This document shows positions 17,209 through 26,715 of a stretch of 51,220 nucleotides of DNA, piece by piece. The stretch comes from Chlorobiota bacterium (lineage in GTDB: Bacteria; Bacteroidota; Bacteroidia; Bacteroidales; F082), in contig JAUXDH010000003.1 in the NCBI GenBank assembly GCA_030618545.1, forward strand, positions 1-51,220, read 5' to 3'. The first letter of the stretch is position 1, and every line of letters begins with the position of its first letter. The notes beneath the pieces were generated by a model, which saw only the letters and a list, made by a program, of their open reading frames with translations, ran no database searches and was not told the origin of the DNA. Made by a program: the position numbers and the translations under genes.

Positions 17209-20052
17209 TTAATAATTCAAATCTATCCCAAAAAGGAATTCATACCGTTGGGTGTTGTCCCAAAAGCGGTGGGAAACCCGCATTCCCAACCTGAAGTTAA
17301 CCATAACGCTTAGAAAGTTCCAGTCAGTATAAAGTTCTGCACCGGTGGATGAAAGCTCCTGAACTTTTCCATTGTTGTATCCCTGCAGGTAATCATAAAA
17401 CAACTTTGAATAGATGCGTTTCAGGTAGAAAAATCCGGGAACATTCCAGTCGGGATAGGCTATGGGAAATGCGTAATCGGAGCGGATGGTGAAGTAATCC
17501 GGGTAACTGACATTGGAATAGCCCCTGGGAATTGCAAGTATGTTGCTGAAAGTATAGTTTCCGTTGAGGGTCTTCTGGTAACCGCCATAGATCCTTATTC
17601 CCTGGTGTTTGATGATTCCGGGAAAATACACCCATCCGATCATTGCGAGTTGCGAACTGATGCTGTCAGACAAAGGGGTGTTTCTGAAGATGAGATCGAG
17701 GTTTTGTCCCCAATGAGGGTAGAGGTCTTTAGGTGACGTTTTATACTGATTGTAAGCATAAAGCCGGTAGGTGGGAATAGTAGTCCTGTCTTCACGAAAG
17801 CTCCTCTTAATTTCGGGATCCATTCTCAAAAACCGTTGATTCAAACTGACTGACAGCCTCATTCCCTTGACCCACTTGCTGCTTGTCAGATTTAAAGGCA
17901 CACTCAAAGTAAGTGAAAGATTGGTTTCCCGCCATTTAATCTCTTCCAGTTCCCCGTCCTCATTCGTGAATTTGACCCTGCGCCCGCCATAATCAACTCC
18001 AAGCCCGATAATGGGGTACCATCCGTAATAATCATAACCAAAAGTGATCTTGTTGGTTCGTTCATTCGGGTCGTATTGATAGCCGAGCGAAACGACTGAT
18101 GTACTCAGCATATTCTGGGAAAGAATGGTCACGCCAGGGAGAATAGTGTAATTGTTTGCATCTACAGATAAGGGCGCCCAGCTATGTATATTGAAAAGGT
18201 GCCCACCCTTTTTGTATTTTTTTACAGGGTATTTTGTATCCGGAACAGTTGTGTTGTCGAGGTTGAAGGGTTTTGAAACATTTAATTTATCTATCAAAAA
18301 ATCAAACCTTAAATCGTTCAATATGACCGGCTCAAAATCTCCGGGAACGAAATCCAGTTCAGCCAGCCTGTAACCATCCGCCGTGTAATATGAAAAATAC
18401 AGTTTTTTGCCATCCTTTGAAAAAGCCGCATTTGTAGCGCCAAACCGGGCCTCGAATATCCGGTAGGTTTTTTTAGTTTTCGCATTGATTGCATAAAGGT
18501 TATCTTTCCCCTCCTGTGCTCCCGTAAAAACTACCCAGTCGCCATGCATGGCCGGTCTTTTAATTTCCTTGAAAGTAAATGGAAGCATATATTCTATTTC
18601 CCATGAGGCAGTGCTGATCTTCACGATACTCTTACCCTGTTTTCCAAGAACTGCTACTATGATGTAGTCATCATCCTGCGACCACTGGGGAGTCATAAAA
18701 AACAGATTATCCCTTGTTTTGATTTCTTTCAAAACTTCCCCGGTGCCCACATCCAGGATATGAAGTGAGTAAAGAGACTGCTCGCTCACATGAACTGTAA
18801 CAACCCATTTCCCATTATTTGAAATAGCAGGAGCAAGGTAGCGACTTCTCCTGGTAAGTGTGGTAAGTTTCTTATTGTTAAAATCGTACAATTTTATCCT
18901 GGAATAATTGCGCATGCCCCACCTGGGGTCGTATCCCCGCTCATTCCAACACAAAAGATTCCCACTTGAAGTCAGCGCTTCTTTGAGATCATAGCCGGGT
19001 GTGAACAACCTTTTCTCCTGCCCTCCGGGAGTAATCAAGACAAACCTGTTGATGTCGTTAATGGTGTTTACTTCAACAATTACACTTCCATCATCCAATT
19101 CGCTGGGAAATAAATAATTGGTATAAAATCGATTATCCTTTGATAATATTCTGATAGAAGTATCAATACTTTTTTTATCGTTCAGCCACCATTCATTTCT
19201 GAGCGATTTAAGTGTGCTGTTGTAATACTGCACTTTAAAAAGGCCGGTTTGTCTCTTCAGGGAGGTTGTAAACGGTACCATGTAGTAGGCTCTGCGGGCG
19301 ACCCTGTCAACTGTATTTTTCCACATGGAAAATCCATAATCCTGAACGCCCCTGGTAACCAGTTGGTAACCCAGTGTGTAGTGATCAGGCACAAAATCAC
19401 GGAAAGAACCGTAAACAGCTTTGTCGTATTTATATATTTTGAGGTCCAATACCTGGGCCTTCAGCGTATACATGAAATCAGGAGTCCTCCCTCTTCCGCT
19501 GTTGCTTAATAAGGATTCTGCATAAACAGCATCACCTTCAATGTACCAGAATGGCAGCCAGAGTCCCATAACTGCAGCAATTGCCTGCTCACCGAAAACA
19601 TAATACAAACCCTTTGTTAACCCCTGTCGCATGGAACTGATCTGGGCTACATGACGGTATTCGTGAAGCACAAGCTGATCCTGCCAGATTTGCGGATAAG
19701 AGTTTTGGGGTGGCATTTCATAAAACTCTCCTCGAATGGGGGCGACGGCTACCATTGCATTGGAAGTGGTCGTCCGGTTGTGAAGAATGATCGAAATCCG
19801 TTTCTGTTTATCCCATGTTTGATAGGGGTCACTCACGTAAGGGCCACTCAGGGAAAGGGTATTAATATAATATTGGGCTATTTTAGCGTATTCAGTGGGA
19901 TAAATAAGCCGGACATGTTTTGTTTTGATTTGCTCCCACTTAATTGAAGCCGGATCCTGGCCCACAATGAAATATTGCCCATATGCCTGGAATGAGGAAA
20001 AGACAAGCACAAAAAATGTAATATAAAAATACTTATGCCTGTCCTTTTTCAT
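17209..20052 (-). CDS. Exported zincin-like / TolB-type beta-propeller / barrel protein
   Basis: A 947-residue protein with a signal peptide (about 1-25). An N-terminal domain holds LHEYRHVAQ with His130, Glu131 and His134, and WYIEGDAVYAE with Glu172. That is the HExxH plus downstream Glu layout of a gluzincin-type zinc peptidase. Residues about 320-600 contain repeated units such as YLAPAISNNGKWVVTVH, MTPQWSQDDDYIIVAV and TNAAFSKDGKKLYFSY, typical of TolB/WD40-like propellers. The last 300 residues look like an outer-membrane barrel and end in an aromatic residue (GIDLNY). Activity is inferred, not shown. No operon partner is apparent. Confidence 0.7.
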   Translation of the reverse strand: MKKDRHKYFYITFFVLVFSSFQAYGQYFIVGQDPASIKWEQIKTKHVRLIYPTEYAKIAQYYINTLSLSGPYVSDPYQTWDKQKRISIILHNRTTTSNAMVAVAPIRGEFYEMPPQNSYPQIWQDQLVLHEYRHVAQISSMRQGLTKGLYYVFGEQAIAAVMGLWLPFWYIEGDAVYAESLLSNSGRGRTPDFMYTLKAQVLDLKIYKYDKAVYGSFRDFVPDHYTLGYQLVTRGVQDYGFSMWKNTVDRVARRAYYMVPFTTSLKRQTGLFKVQYYNSTLKSLRNEWWLNDKKSIDTSIRILSKDNRFYTNYLFPSELDDGSVIVEVNTINDINRFVLITPGGQEKRLFTPGYDLKEALTSSGNLLCWNERGYDPRWGMRNYSRIKLYDFNNKKLTTLTRRSRYLAPAISNNGKWVVTVHVSEQSLYSLHILDVGTGEVLKEIKTRDNLFFMTPQWSQDDDYIIVAVLGKQGKSIVKISTASWEIEYMLPFTFKEIKRPAMHGDWVVFTGAQEGKDNLYAINAKTKKTYRIFEARFGATNAAFSKDGKKLYFSYYTADGYRLAELDFVPGDFEPVILNDLRFDFLIDKLNVSKPFNLDNTTVPDTKYPVKKYKKGGHLFNIHSWAPLSVDANNYTILPGVTILSQNMLSTSVVSLGYQYDPNERTNKITFGYDYYGWYPIIGLGVDYGGRRVKFTNEDGELEEIKWRETNLSLTLSVPLNLTSSKWVKGMRLSVSLNQRFLRMDPEIKRSFREDRTTIPTYRLYAYNQYKTSPKDLYPHWGQNLDLIFRNTPLSDSISSQLAMIGWVYFPGIIKHQGIRIYGGYQKTLNGNYTFSNILAIPRGYSNVSYPDYFTIRSDYAFPIAYPDWNVPGFFYLKRIYSKLFYDYLQGYNNGKVQELSSTGAELYTDWNFLSVMVNFRLGMRVSHRFWDNTQRYEFLFGIDLNY

Positions 20053-20119
20053 AGGCTCAAAAATACCATTTTGAGACTAACAACAATCATCGAATTTGGT
20101 TTGAAATAATTGATGGCAT

Positions 20120-20761
20120 TTACAACACATACCAGAAAATGGATACAAAATGACAAAGGCTTCCGATAATTACAAATACATGAAAAATGGTATGATTAAA
20201 GGGTACTTTATTGAACAGGAAGAACAAAGCTCCTACCGTATAACTTATTCCACCGGCAGCCAGCCAGAGCAATCCTTCAACCGGAAATGCTTGTACCAGA
20301 GGGTAAACTGCCAGGAGTATCATCCATCCCATTGCCACATAAAGAATTGTTGATACTGTATTAAAACGACCGGTATAGAATAGTTTCAGAATTATCCCTG
20401 CTAAAGCCAAACCCCAGATTACCCCAAAAATGCTCCATCCCCATGGGCCACGTAAAATAACAAGGGTAAAAGGTGTGTAGGTGCCGGCAATGAGTAAGAA
20501 GATTGAAGCATGATCAAATATTTTTAACCTGCTTCTTGCTTTTTGGTTTGTAGAAAGATGAAAGGTAGTTGATGCGAAATATAAAACTACAAGGCTTGCC
20601 CCATAAATTGAAAAACTCACAATATGCCATGCAGTACCTTGCATACCTGCAAAAACAACAAGTAAGGAAAGTGCAGCAATACTCAATAAAAGTCCTATTC
20701 CGTGGGTCAGGATGTTGAGCAATTCTTCGGCTTGCTGGTATTGGATTGATTTTACTTGCAT
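20120..20761 (-). CDS. trhA: Hemolysin III / PAQR family membrane protein
   Basis: A 213-residue membrane protein with about seven hydrophobic segments. Family residues are present: EELLNILTHGIGLLLS near the N-terminus, STTFHLS, LKIFDHASIFLLIAGTYTPFTL, and the C-terminal NHTIFHVFVIIGSLCHFVSIFWYVL. The conserved His and Asp residues (STxxH, DHxxI, HxxxHxxxH) are the metal-site residues of PAQR-like hydrolases. Bacterial members are linked to membrane-lipid homeostasis, and the old name hemolysin III does not imply toxicity. It lies about 60 bases downstream of the RluA-type gene on the same strand. Confidence 0.85.
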   Translation of the reverse strand: MQVKSIQYQQAEELLNILTHGIGLLLSIAALSLLVVFAGMQGTAWHIVSFSIYGASLVVLYFASTTFHLSTNQKARSRLKIFDHASIFLLIAGTYTPFTLVILRGPWGWSIFGVIWGLALAGIILKLFYTGRFNTVSTILYVAMGWMILLAVYPLVQAFPVEGLLWLAAGGISYTVGALFFLFNKVPFNHTIFHVFVIIGSLCHFVSIFWYVL

Positions 20762-20818
20762 TCAGATTGATGATTAATTAGTAGAACGAATAAAAGTCAG
20801 TTTGTTGTTCGGGATGAA

Positions 20819-21514
20819 TCAGGTATGCAAAAAATAATTCCATAAAGGATCATCAGGTGGATCAGCAAGCACAGATATAGATTCTTTTCTTACCGGATGG
20901 ATGAACTCAATTTTTCTGGCATGCAGGTGGATGGATGCATCAGCATTGGTTCTTGGGAAACCATATTTAATGTCACCCTTTATGGGGCACCCAATATGTG
21001 AAAGCTGGGCCCTGATCTGATGGTGTCGTCCTGTTTTGAGATCAACTTCAAGTAAAAAATAATCTTTGCTTTTGGCGATCACTTTGTAAGATAAGATGGC
21101 TTCTTTGCTTTTTTCAACCTGCTTATCGTAAACAAATGATTTATTTTTTTGCTCATTTTTTCGCAGATAGTTGGTCAGCGTAGCTTCAGTTTCATGAGGC
21201 TTCACCTTAACAACAGCCCAATAAGTTTTTCGGATCTCTCTGGATTTAACCAGTTCATTCATTCTTCTTACAGCTTTTGTGGTTCTGCCAAAAACGACTG
21301 CTCCGCTCACCGGCCTGTCGATGCGATGAATTATTCCAAGGAAAACATCTCCCGGTTTGGCGTATTTCTTTTTAATGTATTGCTTGACCGATTCATTCAT
21401 TGGCAGGTCGCCTGTTTTGTCTTCCTGAATGATTTCTGAAGGCCATTTGTTAATCACTACCAGGTGGTTATCCTCGTAGAGAATCCGTTTATCTACTGGC
21501 GGTATTTTCTTCAA
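20819..21514 (-). CDS. RluA-family pseudouridine synthase
   Basis: A 231-residue enzyme that converts uridine to pseudouridine in RNA. The catalytic motif is IIHRIDRPVSGAVVFG with Asp66. Further signatures are KTYWAVVK and KTGRHHQIRAQLSHIGCPIKGDIKYG. There is no S4 RNA-binding domain, so it is a short RluA-like form; the modified site (tRNA or rRNA) cannot be named. The start is TTG at 21514, almost touching the panB stop, which implies co-transcription and coupling with panB. Confidence 0.9.
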   Translation of the reverse strand: MKKIPPVDKRILYEDNHLVVINKWPSEIIQEDKTGDLPMNESVKQYIKKKYAKPGDVFLGIIHRIDRPVSGAVVFGRTTKAVRRMNELVKSREIRKTYWAVVKVKPHETEATLTNYLRKNEQKNKSFVYDKQVEKSKEAILSYKVIAKSKDYFLLEVDLKTGRHHQIRAQLSHIGCPIKGDIKYGFPRTNADASIHLHARKIEFIHPVRKESISVLADPPDDPLWNYFLHT

Positions 21515-21515
21515 T

Positions 21516-22331
21516 TTAGTATTGTTCCCGATCGTTTGGGAATTCAGCGGATTTCACATCATGAATATAGGCGTGAAATGATCTGATCATCTCATCATGC
21601 AGGTTATGATACCTTCTTAAAAAACGTGGTGAAAAATCCTGGTTGATGCCCAGCATATCGTGCGACACCAGTACCTGACCATCCACGTCTTTGCCTGCTC
21701 CTATGCCAATGGTTGGTATTTTAATTGACCTGGTAACTTCTGCTGCCAGGGGTGCGGGTATTTTTTCCAGGACGATACCAAAGCATCCGGAATCTTCAAG
21801 AATCTTAGCATCACTCCTCAGTTTTTTAGCTTCCTCATCTTCAGTGGCACGTACTATATAGGTACCAAATTTGTTGATGGACTGGGGCGTCAAACCAAGA
21901 TGCCCGAGAACAGGTATTCCTGCCGATAAAATTCTGTCGATGGATTCTTTGATTTCCTGCCCGCCTTCCATCTTTATCGCATTACAACCCGATTCCTTCA
22001 TGATCCTGATGCTTGTGTTCAATGCCTCCTTTGAATTACCCTGGTAACTGCCGAAAGGAAGGTCAACTACAACCAGCGCACGTTTTACTGCCCGCATCAC
22101 TGATGAAGCATGATAGATCATCTGATCGATAGTTATAGGTAAAGTGGTTTTGTGTCCGGCCATTACGTTTGAGGCTGAATCCCCGACAAGTATCACATCT
22201 ATCCCGGACTCATCGAGTAAACGGGCCATTGAGAAATCATAGCCTGTGAGCATGGCGATCTTTTCTCCCTTCAGCTTCATTTCCTGTAAAACATGGGTTG
22301 TAATTTTCGGTAAATCTTTGGTGGTATACAT
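21516..22331 (-). CDS. panB: 3-methyl-2-oxobutanoate hydroxymethyltransferase
   Basis: First committed enzyme of pantothenate and coenzyme A synthesis: it adds a hydroxymethyl group from methylene-tetrahydrofolate to ketoisovalerate. The 271-residue length is normal. Signatures include [83 protein letters not shown] and [23 protein letters not shown]. It starts with ATG at 22331. A TACTTTTG box on the minus strand at 22356-22363 is a likely promoter. It is followed directly by an RluA-type gene. Confidence 0.95.
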   Translation of the reverse strand: MYTTKDLPKITTHVLQEMKLKGEKIAMLTGYDFSMARLLDESGIDVILVGDSASNVMAGHKTTLPITIDQMIYHASSVMRAVKRALVVVDLPFGSYQGNSKEALNTSIRIMKESGCNAIKMEGGQEIKESIDRILSAGIPVLGHLGLTPQSINKFGTYIVRATEDEEAKKLRSDAKILEDSGCFGIVLEKIPAPLAAEVTRSIKIPTIGIGAGKDVDGQVLVSHDMLGINQDFSPRFLRRYHNLHDEMIRSFHAYIHDVKSAEFPNDREQY

Positions 22332-22355
22332 GGTTTAGTTTGTTGATTTCGGCAA

Positions 22356-22363
22356 CAAAAGTA
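22356..22363 (-). promoter_or_regulatory. Candidate -7 promoter box for panB
   Basis: Reads TACTTTTG on the minus strand, matching TAnnTTTG, 24 bases upstream of the panB ATG. The upstream -33 element is weak at best. Confidence 0.45.
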
Positions 22364-22588
22364 GGCTAAAATGTTATATCGCTAAAGGTATTTTCCTGGA
22401 AGGAAAATCAGCTCGGATATGTCATGATAAGGAGTACACAGGGCGATGCGGCGAAGACAGAAAGATTTAGGTTAAAACCTGATTCATGAATACAGGCCGC
22501 TTAGCAGTCTGGAGCAAAAAAAATAGAATCGCGTACTTGTGCATTAGCTTAGTGAGAAATATGGGAACAAGCAGCAACGATTTTATAA

Positions 22589-22596
22589 TAAATTTG
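22589..22596 (+). promoter_or_regulatory. Candidate -7 promoter box for the TonB-dependent receptor
   Basis: TAAATTTG matches the Bacteroidota TAnnTTTG element and lies 24 bases before the GTG start at 22621. The rest of the 22332-22588 gap shows no gene that I can support. Confidence 0.45.
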
Positions 22597-22620
22597 CTGC
22601 TTTAAAGTTAATCTGTCACA

Positions 22621-25149
22621 GTGCAGTTAAAACCATTCATATTCATTTTTCTGTTATTTCTTATGCCGGCATTTTTGATGGCACAGAGAGCATCCGTTGA
22701 AGGCAGGGTGACTGATTCCACCAACAAACCCATCGAACTGGTCAATGTTGCTGTACTTGGTGAAAGGAAAGGTACTACTTCTGACTACCAGGGCAGGTAC
22801 AAATTAGATGTTCCTGCCGGTAAGCAAATCACACTGGCTTTCAGTTTTATTGGTTTTGCTGACAAAAAAATCAATCTGACTTTGGAGGATGGTGAATCAA
22901 AGGAACTAGATGTTGATCTCAAGACCATATCCACTACTTTGCCCGGCTTTGAAGTAACAGATGAACGACTTCGCACGGAGAGCATGGTCCGTTTAAATCC
23001 GAGGGATGCACTTGCGGCTCCTTCAATAAACCAAAGCATTACCGATATCCTCGTTACATTGCCCGGTGTAACCAGCAGCAGCGAACTCAGCTCTCAATAT
23101 TCTGTCAGGGGTGGAAACTTTGATGAAAACAATGTGTTTGTCAATGATATAGAAATCTATCGTCCTTTTCTGATCAGTGTTGGTGAACAGGAAGGACTAA
23201 GTTTTGTGAACCCGGCGATGACCTCCTCACTTTTGTTTTCTGCCGGAGGATTTGGTGCCGAATACGGTGATAGAATGTCGTCGGTACTGGATGTGAAATA
23301 CAAAAAACCTGTTGAATTTGAGGGATCTTTCTCGCTGAGTTTTCTGGGTGCAGACCTTACTCTTGGCGGAACTGCTGCCAACAAGAAGTTTCACTATCTG
23401 GCCGGAGCCCGTTACCAAACTACCCGCTATGTGCTGAACAGCCTTCAGACAGAAGGCGAATACAAACCGAATTTTATTGATATTCAAACCTTACTCGGTT
23501 ACGAGTTCAGTAAGAAATGGGATCTTTCATTTCTGGGTTATTACTCCCGGAACCGATACATTGTAGAACCCACTACAAGGGAAACAGATTTTGGAACCAT
23601 CTCTGAAGTACTCCGTCTGAAGGTATTTTTTGACGGTAACGAAACCGACAGGTACGAAGTACTGCAGGGAGGCCTCATTCTCAGGTTCAAACCAAAAAGC
23701 AACATGGAGTTGAAGCTGATCACGTCCGCTTTCAGAACCAATGAAATGGAAACTTATGATATCAGGGGTCAATATTGGATAGGTCTCGTAGAGAACAATC
23801 CGGGCAGTGATGAATTTGGGGATGTAATTCAAAGCAGGGGGGTGGGTACTTACCTTGAACATGCCCGGAATTATTTCAATGCCAGTGTTTACACCATTGA
23901 ACATAAAGGATCTCATGTTACGGATAAGCGATTCCTTAAATGGGGGATTCGATACCAGCACCAGAGGGTTGATGATGTGTTGCAGGAATGGGAGGCGATC
24001 GATTCAGCCGGTTATTCTTTACCTAATCCTTTTAATATTCCGGGGACAGAAAACCCTGACAATCCTCCTTTTGAACTTCGATATTCTGTTAGTGCTAAGA
24101 ACAACCTTACAGTGAACAGGCTGGCAGCTTATGCTTCAGGTCAATGGAATTTCACTATGAAAAACAATGACCTGATCACTTTTACCGCTGGCTTAAGAGC
24201 CAATACCTGGGATTACAATCAGGAATTTCTTTTGAGCCCAAGACTAAGCTTGTCTTACAAGCCATATAAAAAGCAGAATATCGTATTCAGGTTTGCTACC
24301 GGCCTTTATTATCAACCTCCTTTCTATCGTGAAATGCGAAACATGGATGGGTCTCTTTACCCCGATAGTAAGGCCCAGCTATCTATCCAGTTTATTTTGG
24401 GAAGTGATTACAGGTTTCAGGCGTGGGGCAGGCCATTCATCTTTACCACCGAGTTGTATTACAAATATCTTGATAACCTGATCCCTTATGTAGTTGACAA
24501 TGTAAGGGTGCGGTATTATGCCGATCAGACGGCAAGAGGGTATGCAGCCGGTGTAGATTTTAAAGTGTTTGGTGAGTTTGTAAAAGGGGTCGATAGCTGG
24601 CTGAGTTTATCATTCATGAAAACAGAAGAAGATATTTATGGCGATTATTACTACGAATATTTTAATGAGGATGGAGAACAGGTCAATCCCGGAATTTCAA
24701 TAAACGATCAGGTGGCTGACAGTGTCAGGATAGAGCCCGGTTTTATTCCAAGACCTACCGACCGCCGTGTAAACTTTTCGATCTTTTTCCAGGATTACAT
24801 TCCCAAACTCCCTTACCTGAAAGTTCACCTTCGGCTGCTCTATGGAACAGGTTTGCCATTCGGTCCTCCTGATTCTGAAAGGTATCAACAAACGCTACGC
24901 ATGCCTGATTACCGGAGGGTAGACATTGGGTTTTCGTGGCAATTTATAAATGAAGGCACTGATTTCAAACCTAAAAACCCGTTCAAGCATTTCAATGCAA
25001 TGACGCTGAGTTTTGAGATCTTTAACCTCTTCCAGACTTACAATACGGTTTCATACATTTGGATAAAAGACATCAACAACCGGCAGTATGCTGTCCCCAA
25101 CTACCTTACTCCAAGATTATTAAATCTGAAACTTACAGCAGAGTTCTAA
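22621..25149 (+). CDS. TonB-dependent receptor with carboxypeptidase-regulatory-like domain
   Basis: An 842-residue outer-membrane receptor. A signal peptide (1-21, MQLKPFIFIFLLFLMPAFLMA) is followed by a CarboxypepD_reg-like domain at about 25-105 (VEGRVTDSTNKPIELVNVAV and DYQGRYKLDVPAG). The plug is at about 115-230 (SINQSITDILVTLPGV, SSQYSVRGGNFDENNVFVNDIEIYRP), and the 22-strand barrel ends LKLTAEF. The start is GTG at 22621, supported by the signal peptide and a TAAATTTG box 24 bases upstream. There is no SusD-like partner next to it, so it is probably not a classic glycan SusCD pair. The substrate is unknown. Confidence 0.9.
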   Translation: MQLKPFIFIFLLFLMPAFLMAQRASVEGRVTDSTNKPIELVNVAVLGERKGTTSDYQGRYKLDVPAGKQITLAFSFIGFADKKINLTLEDGESKELDVDLKTISTTLPGFEVTDERLRTESMVRLNPRDALAAPSINQSITDILVTLPGVTSSSELSSQYSVRGGNFDENNVFVNDIEIYRPFLISVGEQEGLSFVNPAMTSSLLFSAGGFGAEYGDRMSSVLDVKYKKPVEFEGSFSLSFLGADLTLGGTAANKKFHYLAGARYQTTRYVLNSLQTEGEYKPNFIDIQTLLGYEFSKKWDLSFLGYYSRNRYIVEPTTRETDFGTISEVLRLKVFFDGNETDRYEVLQGGLILRFKPKSNMELKLITSAFRTNEMETYDIRGQYWIGLVENNPGSDEFGDVIQSRGVGTYLEHARNYFNASVYTIEHKGSHVTDKRFLKWGIRYQHQRVDDVLQEWEAIDSAGYSLPNPFNIPGTENPDNPPFELRYSVSAKNNLTVNRLAAYASGQWNFTMKNNDLITFTAGLRANTWDYNQEFLLSPRLSLSYKPYKKQNIVFRFATGLYYQPPFYREMRNMDGSLYPDSKAQLSIQFILGSDYRFQAWGRPFIFTTELYYKYLDNLIPYVVDNVRVRYYADQTARGYAAGVDFKVFGEFVKGVDSWLSLSFMKTEEDIYGDYYYEYFNEDGEQVNPGISINDQVADSVRIEPGFIPRPTDRRVNFSIFFQDYIPKLPYLKVHLRLLYGTGLPFGPPDSERYQQTLRMPDYRRVDIGFSWQFINEGTDFKPKNPFKHFNAMTLSFEIFNLFQTYNTVSYIWIKDINNRQYAVPNYLTPRLLNLKLTAEF

Positions 25150-25352
25150 AAAATCAGTTTTTTATTTTTATTTCATAATGCGCCAAAACTTGCCCTTATG
25201 GGAACCACGGTTGGTATACATCATTGTCTTTCATCTAACAAAAGTTAGATTATCCTACGGACAGGTATGGTTATTTCACCATGTCTTTACGGAATATGGA
25301 TTCCCTTTGGTCGTACGGACTTCCATTGGTTCTCTCCAAAATCTTTTACTAT

Positions 25353-26585
25353 TTAAAAAGATAATATCGAATCCCTGATCAAGGCAATCGCTTCATGCAA
25401 TTCTTCTTCAGTGATAACAAGCGGCGGAGCAAACCTGATGATATGGTCATGGGTGGGTTTTGCCAGAAGGCCGTTTTCAGCCATTTTCACACAAATATCC
25501 CAGGCTGTTTTTCCATTTTTTGGCTTGATGACAACAGCATTCAGCAAACCTTTTCCGCGAACAAGCTCGATCATTTCAGAATCTATCTTACGTACTTCTT
25601 CCCGGAATATCTTGCCGAGTTTTTCCGCGTTTTCAGCCAGGTTTTCCTCTTTCACTACTTCCAGTGCAGCTACAGCAACTTTTGCTGCAACGGGGTTTCC
25701 ACCAAAAGTTGACCCGTGCTGTCCGGGTTTAATGGTCAGCATTACCTCATCATCGGCGAGTACAGCAGAAACAGGGTAAACACCACCGGATAAAGCCTTA
25801 CCAAGAATCAACACATCCGGCCGCACAGACTCGTGATCGCAGGCCAGCAATTTACCGGTCCTGGCAATGCCAGTCTGAACTTCATCAGCCACAAAGAGCA
25901 CATTCTTTTCCTTGCACATTGCAAAAGCTTTGGTCAGGTAGCCTTCATCAGGAACCACAACACCAGCCTCACCCTGGATAGGCTCAACCAGAAATCCGGC
26001 AACATTTGGATCTTCGAGCGCTTTTGCGAGGGCATCAAGATCGTTGTAAGGGATTATCTCAAATCCAGGGGTGTAAGGCCCAAAGCCTGCTTTTGAATCA
26101 GGATCGGTGGACATGGAGATTACAGTGATAGTACGACCATGGAAGTTGTTGGCACAGACAATGATTTTGGCTTTATCAACTTCAATTCCTTTTTTGTCGT
26201 ACGCCCATCTTCTTACCAATTTCAAGGCTGTTTCATCACCCTCAGCGCCGGTATTCATTGGAAGCACTTTGTCGTAACCAAAGTATTCGGTGATGTATTT
26301 TTCATAAGACCCAAGTGTATCACTGTAGAATGCTCTTGAAACGAGTGTTAGCTTTTGTGCCTGTTCGGTAAGCGCATTAACAATCTTTGGGTGGCAGTGT
26401 CCTTGATTAACTGCTGAATAGGCTGAAAGAAAATCAAAATACTCTTTGCCATCTACATCCCAAACCTTTGCTTTATCTCCACGTGCAATAACAACCGGTA
26501 ATGGATGATAATTGTGTGCACCGTATTTATCTTCCAGTGCAATTGCCTGCTGTGAGGTCATTTGACTCAATGCTATCCCGCTCAT
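25353..26585 (-). CDS. rocD: Ornithine-oxo-acid transaminase
   Basis: PLP enzyme that moves the delta-amino group of ornithine to 2-oxoglutarate, giving glutamate semialdehyde for proline or arginine metabolism. The 410-residue length is normal for bacterial RocD. Signatures include [72 protein letters not shown] and the PLP-lysine stretch [20 protein letters not shown], then [26 protein letters not shown] box lies on the minus strand at 26633-26640. It stands as a single gene. Confidence 0.93.
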   Translation of the reverse strand: MSGIALSQMTSQQAIALEDKYGAHNYHPLPVVIARGDKAKVWDVDGKEYFDFLSAYSAVNQGHCHPKIVNALTEQAQKLTLVSRAFYSDTLGSYEKYITEYFGYDKVLPMNTGAEGDETALKLVRRWAYDKKGIEVDKAKIIVCANNFHGRTITVISMSTDPDSKAGFGPYTPGFEIIPYNDLDALAKALEDPNVAGFLVEPIQGEAGVVVPDEGYLTKAFAMCKEKNVLFVADEVQTGIARTGKLLACDHESVRPDVLILGKALSGGVYPVSAVLADDEVMLTIKPGQHGSTFGGNPVAAKVAVAALEVVKEENLAENAEKLGKIFREEVRKIDSEMIELVRGKGLLNAVVIKPKNGKTAWDICVKMAENGLLAKPTHDHIIRFAPPLVITEEELHEAIALIRDSILSF

Positions 26586-26632
26586 CTGTTTACGTCCTTT
26601 AAATATTATTAATAGTGTGATTTTTCGCAGCG

Positions 26633-26640
26633 CAAAAGTA
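26633..26640 (-). promoter_or_regulatory. Candidate -7 promoter box for rocD
   Basis: Reads TACTTTTG on the minus strand, a full TAnnTTTG match, 47 bases upstream of the rocD ATG. Same octamer as upstream of panB. Confidence 0.45.
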
Positions 26641-26715
26641 AGTAATTCTGCGACGATAAAATGGATTTCTTATTGTTTTAACTTTTATTAAAACCCCCTG
26701 GATGAAGATGATAAA

